A stretch of DNA of 64,000 nucleotides from Rhodanobacter sp. OK091 (GCF_900142825.1 NZ_FRCH01000005.1:1-64000), one strand, 5' to 3'. Positions 55,005-63,602 are shown, counted from the stretch's first letter. Translations and numbers: made by a program. The notes: generated from the letters alone by a model not told the origin.

Positions 55005-55766
55005 TCACTCGGGCAACAGTGCCTGTCCGATCGCGCGCAGGCCTTTCGGATCCAGCACCTGCAGTTCGCGCCCTTCGATCTGGATGAGCTTCTGGATACG
55101 GAAGCGGCTGAGCACGCGACTGACCGTTTCGGCGGCCAGTCGCAGGTAGTTGGCGATGTCACCGCGCGACATGCTGAGGTGGAATCGGGTGCCGGAGAAT
55201 CCTCGCGCCTCGTAGCGCGAGGCCAGATCCATCAGGAACGCGGCAACCCGCTCGTCGGCACTGTGGTCGCCGGCCAGCAGGCTGGCGGTGCCCAGCTCCT
55301 TGCTGAGCATGCGGAACAGATGCTGCTGAACGGCGGGGATGCGCGAAGCCAGCGCACTCATCGCCGGAAACGAGAACCGGCAGAAGAACGTGGTGTCCAG
55401 TGCTACCGCATCGCACGGGAAGTGCTCCGGATAGATCGCGTTGAGGCCGATCACTTCGCCGGGAAGATAGAAACCCAGCACCTGTTCGCGACCGTCCTTG
55501 TCGACCATGCGGGTCTTCACGGTGCCGCCGCGCACGGCGAAGATCGCGCGGAACGGGTCGCCGGTACGAAAGATGTGTTCACCCGCGCGGAACGGCCCCA
55601 CATGCTCGACCAGGCACTGCAGCGCAGCGAGTTCGGGCTTGTGATAACCGGCCGCGATGCAGGCGCTGGAGAACGCACAGGTGCCACAGAAACGCGCCTC
55701 GTCACCGTCATCGGCGATCGGGCTGGGCGGATCGGGCAGGCGACCTGCCGGGTGCTTGGATTGCAT
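55005..55766 (-). CDS. FNR-type regulator, copy 2
   Basis: A 253-aa CRP/FNR protein, distant from copy 1. Cys27, Cys30, Cys36 and Cys129 (again 93 between third and fourth) predict a [4Fe-4S] cluster. Sensor core FRTGDPFRAIFAVRGG and FYLPGEVIGLNA; DNA-binding SRGDIANYLRLAAETVSRVLSRF, with the ETVSR recognition residues. Both copies should recognise similar boxes. Its upstream region contains the GATC-rich repeat array. A role as FNR homologue or NO/O2 sensor (DNR-type) is possible; cysteines argue against a haem-only DNR. Confidence 0.92.
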   Translation of the reverse strand: MQSKHPAGRLPDPPSPIADDGDEARFCGTCAFSSACIAAGYHKPELAALQCLVEHVGPFRAGEHIFRTGDPFRAIFAVRGGTVKTRMVDKDGREQVLGFYLPGEVIGLNAIYPEHFPCDAVALDTTFFCRFSFPAMSALASRIPAVQQHLFRMLSKELGTASLLAGDHSADERVAAFLMDLASRYEARGFSGTRFHLSMSRGDIANYLRLAAETVSRVLSRFRIQKLIQIEGRELQVLDPKGLRAIGQALLPE

Positions 55767-55817
55767 GAGGATGATGGATGCCGGGTTGGGGCTGGATGAT
55801 TCAGCTCGCTCGCGAAC

Positions 55818-55915
55818 GGATCGTGCTCGACCGGGTCAGGCTTGGTCAAACCATGCCTGACCAGACCAGATTCGATCAGATCAAGTTTGATCAGATCAGG
55901 TTCGATCAGATCACG
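55818..55915. repeat. 15-bp tandem repeat array rich in GATC
   Basis: Six full and one partial copies of a 15-bp unit close to AGATCAGGTTCGATC. The best three start at 55863, 55878 and 55893; those before 55863 are more diverged. It occupies the gap between the hemN stop (in the array at 55906-55908) and fnr copy 2. Six GATC sites are packed into about 40 bp. Confidence 0.8.
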
Positions 55916-57306
55916 CGCGAATATCGCGGTGTCTGCGCCGCGTCACCTCGATAGGCGTCGAAGCACATGGCGATGATACGCAAGAGCAGCCGCCCTCGCG
56001 AGGTCACCCGCAGCATGCGCGCGTCTTCGACGATCAGACCATCGGCCAGCAACGGCGCCAGCTGCTTCCGCTCGCGCAGGAAGTATTCGTCGAACAACAG
56101 CCGATGGCGCGTGCCGAAGGCACGCTTGTCCAGCACGCCATGGCACATCAGCTGGCCGATCAGCTCGCGCCGGATCAGGTCGTCCTCATCCAGTTGCAGG
56201 CCCCGCGCCACCGGCAGGCGGCCGGCGTCAAGCGCCGCGTAGTAGCCGACCAGGTCGCGCGCGTTCTGGCTGTAGCTGTCACCAATGCGGCCGATGGCGC
56301 TGACGCCGAGGCCGACGATGTCGCAATCGCCATGCGTCGAATAGCCCTGGAAATTGCGCTGCAGCGTGCCGGCGCGCTGCGCCCGCGCCAGCTCGTCATC
56401 GGAGCGGGCAAAGTGATCCATGCCGATGTAGACGTAGCCGGCCGCGCTCAGCTTCTCCAGCGCGCAACCGAACAGCGCCAGCCGAGTCGCCGCATCGGGC
56501 AGTTCGGCCGCGTCGATCTGGCGCTGCGCCTTGAACATTTCCGGCAGATGCGCGTAGCCATAAACGGCGACGCGATCGGGCCCCAGCGCCACTATCTGAT
56601 CCAGCGTGCGGCTGAAACCGTCCAGCGTCTGCAACGGCAGGCCGTAGATCAGGTCGACGCTGACCGAACGGAAGTGCGCGGCACGGGCTGCGTCGATCAC
56701 CTCGCGAGTCTGCTCGAAGCTCTGGATGCGGTTGACCGCCTGCTGCACCGCCGGGTCGAAGTCCTGGATGCCGACCGAGATGCGGTTGAAGCCCAACTCG
56801 CCCAACGCCCCGACGTACTTGCCGTCGGCATAGCGCGGATCGATCTCGATGCCGTATTCGCGATTCGTGTCGTGGCTGAAGCTGAAATGACGCGCCAGCG
56901 ATTCCATCAGCTCGCGCATGCGCACCGCATCGAGAAAGTTGGGTGTACCGCCACCGAAGTGGAGCTGGCGCACCGGCCGGTCGCGGTCGAACAGCGGCGC
57001 GATCAGCTCGATCTCGCGGTACAGCCGTTCGAGATAGCGATCGGCCTGGCCCACGTCGCGGGTGATCACCCGGTTGCAGCCGCAATAGAAACACGGGCTC
57101 ATGCAGAACGGCACATGCACGTATAGCGACAGCGGACGGGGAATCGGCTCCTCGTTGGACGCCCGGATCGCCGCGCGCAACGCCGTCTCGTCGAAATCGG
57201 CGGTGAATTGCGGCGCCGTCGGATAGCTGGTGTAGCGCGGGCCGGCCACGTCGTAGCGGGCGATCAACGCGGGATCGAATTCAGGAATAGAGACGGGACT
57301 GGCCAT
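55906..57306 (-). CDS. hemN: Oxygen-independent coproporphyrinogen III dehydrogenase
   Basis: A 466-aa radical SAM enzyme of haem synthesis acting without O2. The cluster motif is CxxxCxxC in FCMSPCFYCGCN, with YVHVPFC before it and the GGGTP segment. N-terminus DPALIARYDVAGPRYTSYPTA matches HemN and favours ATG 57306 over ATG 57324. There is no Shine-Dalgarno for either start. A perfect FNR box lies 36-49 bp above the ATG, so the transcript could begin at or very near 57306 (a leaderless mRNA). Confidence 0.94.
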   Translation of the reverse strand: MASPVSIPEFDPALIARYDVAGPRYTSYPTAPQFTADFDETALRAAIRASNEEPIPRPLSLYVHVPFCMSPCFYCGCNRVITRDVGQADRYLERLYREIELIAPLFDRDRPVRQLHFGGGTPNFLDAVRMRELMESLARHFSFSHDTNREYGIEIDPRYADGKYVGALGELGFNRISVGIQDFDPAVQQAVNRIQSFEQTREVIDAARAAHFRSVSVDLIYGLPLQTLDGFSRTLDQIVALGPDRVAVYGYAHLPEMFKAQRQIDAAELPDAATRLALFGCALEKLSAAGYVYIGMDHFARSDDELARAQRAGTLQRNFQGYSTHGDCDIVGLGVSAIGRIGDSYSQNARDLVGYYAALDAGRLPVARGLQLDEDDLIRRELIGQLMCHGVLDKRAFGTRHRLLFDEYFLRERKQLAPLLADGLIVEDARMLRVTSRGRLLLRIIAMCFDAYRGDAAQTPRYSRVI

Positions 57307-57341
57307 GGAGAGGAGTCTGTCCATGTACCGGGTCGCGCGCC

Positions 57342-57355
57342 TTGATCCGGATCAA
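57342..57355. promoter_or_regulatory. Perfect FNR box upstream of hemN
   Basis: TTGATCCGGATCAA matches all ten positions; centred 42 bp above hemN ATG 57306. Confidence 0.8.
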
Positions 57356-57390
57356 TTGGCGCGACTGCCGCGGCGCACCTGCACTTCTTT

Positions 57391-57479
57391 TGTAGGAGCC
57401 CGCCAGCGGGCGATGCTCCTGCTCTGATGGTCGATAAGGAAATTCAAAGCCAGGGCATCGCCCGCTAGCGGGCTCCTAC
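57391..57479. repeat. Paired inverted GTAG REP unit (REPIN-like)
   Basis: Arms TGTAGGAGCCCGCCAGCGGG and CCCGCTAGCGGGCTCCTACG, inverted around about 49 nt, between hemN and fahA. It is closest to the copy at 37563-37635. Confidence 0.9.
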
Positions 57480-57501
57480 GACAGCGAGGTCGCGGTGCGC
57501 T

Positions 57502-58488
57502 TCAGGGCTTGTAGGGTTCGATCCGCTGCTCGATCGAACCGAAGATCGAGGCGCCGGCGGCGTCGGTGATGTCGATGCGCAGGGAATCGCCGAATTTCAT
57601 GAACGGCGTGCTGGGTTTGCCGTCGCGCAGAGTTTCCACCGTGCGTTGTTCGGCCAGGCAGGAAGCGCCCTTGCCGGTGTCCTCGTTGGCGATGGTGCCG
57701 GAACCGACGATGGTGCCGGCGGCCAGCGGCCGCGTCTTCGCCACGTGGGCGACCAGTTCGGCGAAGCTGAACTGCATGTCGACGCCACACTCGGCCTCGC
57801 CGAACCAGGCGCCGTTCAACCAGGTACGCATCGGCAGGTGCAGCTTGTCGCCCTGCCAGGCGTTGCCGAGTTCGTCCGGGGTCACCAGCACCGGCGACAG
57901 CGCCGAGCGCGGCTTGGACTGCAGAAAGCCGAAGCCCTTGGCCAGCTCGTCGGGAATCAATCCGCGCAGGCTCACGTCGTTGACCAGACCGATCAGCTGG
58001 ATATGCTCGGATGCCTGCGCGGGCGTGGCCGCCATCGGCACGTCGTCGGTGACCACGATGACTTCGGCCTCGAGGTCGATGCCGTAATCCTCGCTAGGCA
58101 CCACCACCGGATCGCGCGGACCGAGGAAACCGGCACTGGTCGCCTGGTACATCAGCGGATCGGTGTAGAACGACTTCGGCACTTCGGCGCCGCGGGCGCG
58201 GCGCACGCGCTCGACGTGCGGCAGGTAGGCGCTGCCGTCGACGAATTCATAGGCACGCGGCAGCGGCGAGGCGAGTGCAGCCATGTCCAGCGCGAATGCG
58301 CCGGTCGCGTGGCCCGCGTTCAACTCGTCGGACAGCGCGTTGAGTCGCGGCGCCGCGTTCGACCAATCGTCCAGCGCCGCCTGCAGTGTCGACGCAATGC
58401 CGCCGGCCTTCACGGCGCGGGTCAGGTCGCGACTGACCACGATCAGCGTACCGTCGCGGCCGCCTTCCTTCAGACTTCCCAGTTTCAT
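57502..58488 (-). CDS. fahA: Fumarylacetoacetate hydrolase
   Basis: A 328-aa FAH-family hydrolase that cleaves fumarylacetoacetate to fumarate and acetoacetate, the last step of homogentisate degradation. Metal-ligand region IDLEAEVIVVTDDVP and the RTWLNG, VGSGTIANEDTGKG segments are characteristic of the FAH catalytic domain. It lies 30 bp downstream of hmgA, so it is in the same transcript. The preceding isomerase (maiA) is not here but near 5 kb. Confidence 0.92.
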   Translation of the reverse strand: MKLGSLKEGGRDGTLIVVSRDLTRAVKAGGIASTLQAALDDWSNAAPRLNALSDELNAGHATGAFALDMAALASPLPRAYEFVDGSAYLPHVERVRRARGAEVPKSFYTDPLMYQATSAGFLGPRDPVVVPSEDYGIDLEAEVIVVTDDVPMAATPAQASEHIQLIGLVNDVSLRGLIPDELAKGFGFLQSKPRSALSPVLVTPDELGNAWQGDKLHLPMRTWLNGAWFGEAECGVDMQFSFAELVAHVAKTRPLAAGTIVGSGTIANEDTGKGASCLAEQRTVETLRDGKPSTPFMKFGDSLRIDITDAAGASIFGSIEQRIEPYKP

Positions 58489-58518
58489 GCAATTCCCCAG
58501 ACAAAATGGTGTGACGGC

Positions 58519-59826
58519 TCAGGCCTGCGACGGCTCGAAATGCTTGCGGATGCCCTGCCAGCATTCGTAATAATTGTCCTGCAGCTGCGGTGAAGCCAAC
58601 GCTTGCTGCGTGGGGCGGATCACCCTGCGCGTCTCGAACATGAAGGCCATGGTGCCGCCGATCACGTCGGGTTTGGAAAGGTCGGCAACCGATGCCTTCT
58701 CGAACGTAGCTGCATCCGGGCCATGTCCGCTCATGCAGTTGTGCAGCGAAGCACCACCCGGCAGGAAGCCCTCGGCCTTGGCGTCGTACACGCCGGTGAT
58801 CAAACCCATGAACTCGCTGGCCACGTTGCGATGGAACCAGGGCGGCCGGAACGTGTGCTGCGCGACCAGCCAGCGCGGCGGAAAGATCGCGAAGTCGATG
58901 TTCGCCGTGCCGGCGGTGTCGCTGGGCGAGGTCAGCACGGTGAAGATCGACGGATCGGGATGGTCGTAGCTGATCGAGCCTATCGTGTTGAAGTGGCGCA
59001 GGTCGTATTTGTACGGCGCGTAGTTGCCGTGCCAGGCGACCACGTCCAGCGGCGAGTGGTCGATCTTCGCCGACCACAGCGCACCCTGGAACTTGGCGAT
59101 CAGTTCGAACGCGCCGTCGACATCCTCGTAGGCGGCATGCGGAATGAGGAAGTCGCGGGCGTTGGCCAAACAATTGGAACCGATCGGACCGAGATCCGGC
59201 AGACGCAACAGTGCGCCGAAGTTCTCACAGACATAACCGCGGGCCTGGTCGCCCAGCAGCTCCACGCGGAAACGCACGCCGCGCGGAATCACCGCGATCT
59301 CCTGCGGCTCGATCTCCAGCACGCCCAGCTCGGTGGCCAGCCGCAAGCTGCCCAGCTGCGGCACGATCAGCAACTCGCCATCGGCGTCGTAGAAGAATCG
59401 CCCCTGCATCGAGCGATTGGCCGAATAGAGGTGGATACCTATGCCGGCCTGCTCGGCCGCGCCGCCATTGCCGGCGAGCGTCGTCAACCCGTCGACGAAA
59501 TCGACCGGCCCGGAAGGCAGCGGCAGCGGGTCCCAGCGCAACTGGTTCGGCGTGGCGGGCGCCTCATCGAAGCGATTGTGGAAGGCGGCATGCGCCAGCG
59601 GCTGGAACGGCTCGTGCACCGCCGCCGGACGGATCCGGTACAGCCAGCTGCGCCGGTTCGTGTGGCGCGGCGCGGTGAACGCGGTGCCCGAAAGCTGCTC
59701 CGCATACAGACCATGCGCCACGCGCTGCGGCGAGTTCTGCCCCTGCGGCAGCGCGCCGGCGATCGCCTCGCTGGCGAATTCGTTGCCGAAGCCGGATTGG
59801 TAACCACGAGATTGCATCGCACTCAT
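58519..59826 (-). CDS. hmgA: Homogentisate 1,2-dioxygenase
   Basis: A 435-aa iron-dependent ring-cleaving dioxygenase producing maleylacetoacetate. Iron ligands are in [18 protein letters not shown] and [11 protein letters not shown]; the start [14 protein letters not shown] is highly conserved. The ATG overlaps the stop of the DUF559 ORF (ATGA). ATG 59817 is a second in-frame start and would give [12 protein letters not shown], closer to other family members. Confidence 0.94.
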   Translation of the reverse strand: MSAMQSRGYQSGFGNEFASEAIAGALPQGQNSPQRVAHGLYAEQLSGTAFTAPRHTNRRSWLYRIRPAAVHEPFQPLAHAAFHNRFDEAPATPNQLRWDPLPLPSGPVDFVDGLTTLAGNGGAAEQAGIGIHLYSANRSMQGRFFYDADGELLIVPQLGSLRLATELGVLEIEPQEIAVIPRGVRFRVELLGDQARGYVCENFGALLRLPDLGPIGSNCLANARDFLIPHAAYEDVDGAFELIAKFQGALWSAKIDHSPLDVVAWHGNYAPYKYDLRHFNTIGSISYDHPDPSIFTVLTSPSDTAGTANIDFAIFPPRWLVAQHTFRPPWFHRNVASEFMGLITGVYDAKAEGFLPGGASLHNCMSGHGPDAATFEKASVADLSKPDVIGGTMAFMFETRRVIRPTQQALASPQLQDNYYECWQGIRKHFEPSQA

Positions 59827-60287
59827 CGATCTTCGCCTTCGAGCCCCTCTCCCGATGGGAGAGGGGTTGGGGTGAGGGTTCGGTTTCCGATGGCGCTCAA
59901 GATCGCCTCAAGCACCACATCCATCTGCTGCAGAACTTCATTGTCCCAATATCGCAGAACCTTGAGGCCTTGCGACTCGAGAAATCGAGTACGTGTCCGA
60001 TCGACTTCATCGTTGTGCTGTGAACCGTCCAGCTCCACCACCAGTTTCATCGCATTGCAGTAGAAATCGACAATATATGGCGGGACCGGATGTTGGCGAC
60101 GAAACTTCAGGCCATTCAGTTGCCCGGCTCGCAGCCGTTGCCACAGCTTGTGTTCGGCATCCGTGCCGCCTTGGCGCAACTCACGTGCATGCTCGCGTGT
60201 TCGTGTAGGCAATGGTGACTTGATGCGTTCCGGCATGACCGAACCCTCACCCCAACCCCTCTCCCGCGGGGAGAGGGGCTTTTTCAT
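59823..60287 (-). CDS. DUF559/Vsr-like endonuclease gene carried by an inverted-repeat cassette
   Basis: A 154-aa ORF. The DUF559 (PD-(D/E)XK) fold is seen in [31 protein letters not shown], with D and E.D active-site residues, and [23 protein letters not shown]. Its first 16 and last 17 residues are encoded by the flanking palindromes, giving the odd ends [11 protein letters not shown] and [12 protein letters not shown] core start at ATG 60236 (MPERIKSP) is more natural. The ATG at 60287 abuts the hpd stop, and its stop overlaps the hmgA ATG, so it is inserted within the operon. Confidence 0.75.
   Translation of the reverse strand: MKKPLSPRERGWGEGSVMPERIKSPLPTRTREHARELRQGGTDAEHKLWQRLRAGQLNGLKFRRQHPVPPYIVDFYCNAMKLVVELDGSQHNDEVDRTRTRFLESQGLKVLRYWDNEVLQQMDVVLEAILSAIGNRTLTPTPLPSGEGLEGEDR
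59841..60285. mobile_element. Compact DUF559 cassette with 42-bp inverted ends
   Basis: 445 bp. Left end 59841-59883 and right end 60239-60285 are inverted near-identical repeats; each carries a CCCCTCTCCC / GGGAGAGGGG hairpin followed by TTGGGGTGAGGGTTCGG. The cassette contains only the nuclease gene. The split between hpd and hmgA, which are normally adjacent or compact, suggests insertion. Confidence 0.6.
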
Positions 60288-61382
60288 TCACAGGAAACCG
60301 CGTTTCATCTGATCGCGTTCGATGCTCTCGAACAGCGCCTGGAAATTGCCCTCGCCGAATCCCTCGTTGCCCTTGCGCTGGATGATCTCGAAGAAGATCG
60401 GACCGACCGCGTTCTGGGTGAAGATCTGCAGCAGCTTGCGTTGTTTGGTTTCCAGGTCGGCGTCGATCAGGATCTTGTTCTTCGCCAGCCGCTGGACGTC
60501 CTCACCGTGGTTGGGTACGCGCTCGTCGATCACCTCGAAATACGCGTCCGGCGTATCGAGGAATTCCACACCGGCGGCGCGCATCTTCTCCACCGTGGTG
60601 TAGATGTCGTCGGTGAAGCAGGCGATGTGCTGGATGCCTTCGCCGTGATATGCGTCGAGGTATTCGTTGATCTGGCTCTTCGGGTCGCTCGACTCGTTCA
60701 GCGGGATGCGCACCACGCCGTCCGGCGCGGTCATCGCCTTGGAGACGAGGCCGGTCTTGACGCCCTTGATGTCGAAGTAGCGGATCTCGCGGAAGTTGAA
60801 CAGCCGCTCGTAGTAGTCCGACCACTTCTGCATGTTGCCGAAGTAGAGGTTGTGGGTCAGATGGTCGATGAAGGTCAGGCCGAAACCGGTGGGATGCTGG
60901 TCGGCGCCCTCGATCGCCACGTAGTCGGCGTCGTAGATGCTGCCCAGGTCGCCGTAGCGATCGATCAGGTACAGCATGCAATCGCCGATGCCCTTGACCA
61001 CGGCCGCGTTCACCGCCTTGCTGGCTTCCTTGTGGTCGATCTTCTCGCCACCGTTGCCGAGGACGGTCTGCAGTACCTGCACGCCGGGTTTGCGGAAGCG
61101 GATGGCGAAACCGCACGCGCAGGGGCCGTGCGCCTTGGCGAAATCCGCCGCGAACGAATCCGGATCCTCGTTGACCAGGAAGTTGACCCCGTTCTGCCGA
61201 TACACCGTGATCGGGCGCGCCTTATGCTTCAGCACGGCGGTGAAGCCCATGCGCTTGAACAGGTCGCGCAGCTCGCCGGCGCGGCCGGCCGGTGCGGCAA
61301 ACTCGACGAATTCGAAACCGTCGATGCCCATCGGGTTCTCGAACGTGGTGACCTGCATGCCAAGGTTCGGTTGGGCGTTCAT
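60288..61382 (-). CDS. hpd: 4-hydroxyphenylpyruvate dioxygenase
   Basis: A 364-aa non-haem Fe(II) enzyme converting 4-hydroxyphenylpyruvate to homogentisate. Ligands: His in FIDHLTHNLYFG, His in IQHIACFTDDI and Glu in FFEIIQRKGNEGFGEGNF. RBS AGGAG precedes ATG 61382. It is the first gene of the hpd-(DUF559)-hmgA-fahA operon and is divergent from the MarR gene across a shared operator. Confidence 0.95.
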   Translation of the reverse strand: MNAQPNLGMQVTTFENPMGIDGFEFVEFAAPAGRAGELRDLFKRMGFTAVLKHKARPITVYRQNGVNFLVNEDPDSFAADFAKAHGPCACGFAIRFRKPGVQVLQTVLGNGGEKIDHKEASKAVNAAVVKGIGDCMLYLIDRYGDLGSIYDADYVAIEGADQHPTGFGLTFIDHLTHNLYFGNMQKWSDYYERLFNFREIRYFDIKGVKTGLVSKAMTAPDGVVRIPLNESSDPKSQINEYLDAYHGEGIQHIACFTDDIYTTVEKMRAAGVEFLDTPDAYFEVIDERVPNHGEDVQRLAKNKILIDADLETKQRKLLQIFTQNAVGPIFFEIIQRKGNEGFGEGNFQALFESIERDQMKRGFL

Positions 61383-61466
61383 GGCGCTCTCCTGTATGTC
61401 GGTGCACGATGACGACGTCTGAGCGTGCCATGAGCGTGCCACCATCGGGATAATCCCCACGTTATA

Positions 61467-61480
61467 GTTTCATATGAAAC
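61467..61480. promoter_or_regulatory. Perfect 14-bp palindrome, probable MarR/HmgR operator
   Basis: GTTTCATATGAAAC, between hpd and the divergent MarR gene, 85 bp above hpd. It overlaps the ATG at 61474, which argues for the later GTG start. Confidence 0.75.
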
Positions 61481-61503
61481 CATTTGCAAGGAGCGTCGCC
61501 GCA

Positions 61504-61977
61504 GTGCCCGCCAAACGACAGCCTGCCCCCACCACCGCCGAACATGCGCCGCTGGAGCTGGAACACTTCCTGCCGTACCGGCTTTCGATCCTGTCCAACA
61601 CGATCAGCCAGGCGATTGCCGACGACTATCAGCGCCGCTATGACATCTCGGTGACCGAATGGCGGGTCATGGCGGTGCTGGCCCGTTTCGACGGACTGTC
61701 AGCGCGCGAAGTGGCCGAGCGCACCGCGATGGACAAGGTCGCGGTGAGCCGCGCCCTGGCGCGGCTGGTCGCGGGCGGCCGGGTCAGCCGGGCGATCCAC
61801 AACAACGACAAGCGCCGCTCGGTATTGGGCCTGACCGAGGCGGGCTGGGCCATGCACGACGAAGTCGCGCCGATGGCGCGTGCGCGCGAGCGCGAAGTGC
61901 TGGCGAAACTCGATGCCGAGGAACGCGCCTGGCTGGAACGCATCCTCGACAAGCTCACGCCTGTGAAGCAGGAGTGA
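61504..61977 (+). CDS. MarR-family regulator of the homogentisate operon
   Basis: A 157-aa winged-helix protein (SILSNTISQAIADDYQRRYDISVTEWRVMAVLARF, DKVAVSRALARLVAGGRVSRAIHNNDKRRSVLGLT). Placement opposite hpd suggests an HmgR-like repressor answering to homogentisate or a related intermediate. GTG 61504 (MPAKRQPAPTTAEHAPLELEHF) is chosen because AAGGAG lies 10 nt upstream; ATG 61474 lies in the operator palindrome and has no ribosome site. Confidence 0.85.
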   Translation: MPAKRQPAPTTAEHAPLELEHFLPYRLSILSNTISQAIADDYQRRYDISVTEWRVMAVLARFDGLSAREVAERTAMDKVAVSRALARLVAGGRVSRAIHNNDKRRSVLGLTEAGWAMHDEVAPMARAREREVLAKLDAEERAWLERILDKLTPVKQE

Positions 61978-62033
61978 GAAATGAGAGAGAGCAAGACAGC
62001 CGCCTAGCCCGGCTCTTCTCTCATTTCTCACTC
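61972..62033. repeat. Long hairpin of the GAGTGAGAAATGAG family (copy 2), includes the marR stop
   Basis: Arms GAGTGAGAAATGAGAGAGAGC and GCTCTTCTCTCATTTCTCACTC around about 19 nt. It resembles the pilU-maiA hairpin. It contains the MarR stop codon and is probably a terminator. Confidence 0.7.
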
Positions 62034-62096
62034 CTCTCCACTCATTTCTCGCTCCTCCCCACTCATTTCTCGCTCCTCCCCACTCACTTCTCAGCC
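62019..62096. repeat. 21-bp tandem repeat, about 3.5 copies
   Basis: Unit close to ACTCATTTCTCGCTCCTCCCC, in the gap between convergent MarR and POT genes. The second and third units (starting about 62040 and 62061) are identical. It grows from the right arm of the hairpin. Confidence 0.8.
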
Positions 62097-63602
62097 TCAC
62101 TTCACCCCGTGCATCAGCCGGTTGATCAGCGGCGCGATCAGGAATAGCAATACACCACCGCCGAGCAGTATCCAGAAGCCCATGCTGTAGCCGGACAGCG
62201 CCGACTCCACGGTCATCCCGGTTTCGCCGCTGACGCCAGCGGCGAACAGGCCGGCCAGGTTGTTGCCTATCGCGGTGGAGAGGAACCAGCCGCCCATGCC
62301 CAGGCCGACCAGCCGTGGCGGCGCCAGCTTGGTCACCATCGACAAGCCGATCGGCGACAGGCACAGCTCGCCGGCGGTCTGCAGCACGTAGCACAGCACC
62401 AGAGTCCACAGCGGGATCAAACCGTCGCTGCCGACCAGACGGGACAGCGCGTACATCAACACCGCAAAGCCCAGCGCATTGCCGATCAGGCCCAGCCCGA
62501 ACTTGCGCGGAATCGACGGTTCGATGCGCCGCTTGTCCAGCCAGCCCCAGGTCAGCGCCACCAGCGGCGCCAGCGCCACGATCGCGATCGGATTGACCGA
62601 CTGGAACCAGCCGATCGGGAAGTCCCAACCACCCAGATCGCGGTCGACGATGTGCTGGGCGAGGAAGTTGAACGAGCTGCCGGCCTGCTCGAAGAACATC
62701 CAGAACAGCACGTTGAAGGTGAAGATGATCAGCATGGCGATCGCCCGCTGGATCTGCACGCGGCCGGTACGAATCGCCTCGATCACCAGCACCACGCCCA
62801 CACCGAGGAACAGCGCCGTCAGCAGCCATTGCAGCATCACCGCCCCGGCGCGATCCATCAGCAGATAAACCAGCGGAATGGCCACCAGCACGCCGATCGC
62901 CACATAGACCACACGCATCGGGCTGGCGACTTCCGGCGCCGGCATGCCGACCCGGCCGAGCTGGCGTCGACCGAACCAGAACCACACCAGGCTGATCAGC
63001 ATCCCCACGCCGGACGCGGCAAACACTACGTGGTAGTTGTCATGCGCCGGTGTGCCGAAGACGTGTCCGGCAAGATAGCTGGTGAGTACAGGCGCGATCA
63101 GCGCGCCCGCGTTGATGCCCATGTAGAACAGCGTGAAACCGCGATCGCGACGCGAATCGCCAGGGGCATAGAGCTGCCCTACCATCGAGGAGATATTCGG
63201 TTTGAACAGGCCGTTGCCGACGATGATCGTGGCCAGCCCGAGCATGAAGATCTGCTGGTTGGGCACCATTACCATGAACAGTCCGGCCGCCATCACCACC
63301 GCGCCAAGCAGGATCGCGCGCTGGTAGCCGATGACCCGGTCGGCCACGTAGCCGCCGAAGACCGCGGTGGCATAGACCAGCGCCAGATAGGCGCCATAAG
63401 TGCGGCTGGCCGAGGCCTGGCCGGCGTTATCGCCATCGAAGAACTGCGCCACGATATACAGCGTCAGCGCCCAGCGCATGCCGTAGAACGCAAAGCGTTC
63501 CCAGAACTCCGACATGAAGAGCATCCACAACGGGCGCGGATGGCCAAGCGTCTGCGGGTAGTCGGGCGCGGCGCCCGGCGGCGTATGGGTGGCTTGGCTC
63601 AT
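62097..63602 (-). CDS. POT-family proton-coupled peptide transporter, copy 1
   Basis: A 501-aa major-facilitator protein with about 14 helices. Signature EFWERFAFYGMRWALTLYI (ExxER motif) and FTLFYMGINAGALIAP. Imports di- and tripeptides with protons. A paralogue follows upstream in the same orientation. MSQATHTPPGAAPDYPQTLGHPRPLW starts at ATG 63602. Confidence 0.93.
   Translation of the reverse strand: MSQATHTPPGAAPDYPQTLGHPRPLWMLFMSEFWERFAFYGMRWALTLYIVAQFFDGDNAGQASASRTYGAYLALVYATAVFGGYVADRVIGYQRAILLGAVVMAAGLFMVMVPNQQIFMLGLATIIVGNGLFKPNISSMVGQLYAPGDSRRDRGFTLFYMGINAGALIAPVLTSYLAGHVFGTPAHDNYHVVFAASGVGMLISLVWFWFGRRQLGRVGMPAPEVASPMRVVYVAIGVLVAIPLVYLLMDRAGAVMLQWLLTALFLGVGVVLVIEAIRTGRVQIQRAIAMLIIFTFNVLFWMFFEQAGSSFNFLAQHIVDRDLGGWDFPIGWFQSVNPIAIVALAPLVALTWGWLDKRRIEPSIPRKFGLGLIGNALGFAVLMYALSRLVGSDGLIPLWTLVLCYVLQTAGELCLSPIGLSMVTKLAPPRLVGLGMGGWFLSTAIGNNLAGLFAAGVSGETGMTVESALSGYSMGFWILLGGGVLLFLIAPLINRLMHGVK

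Noticed and set aside
20177..57479. Inverted repeat pairs as CRISPR-like or attachment sites
   Set aside because: The repeats are palindromic, vary in sequence, lie singly between genes, and have no regular spacers or cas genes.
57502..61382. A restriction-modification or defence system around the DUF559 gene
   Set aside because: No methylase or partner is present; the neighbours are tyrosine catabolism genes, so a lone cassette is the simpler reading.
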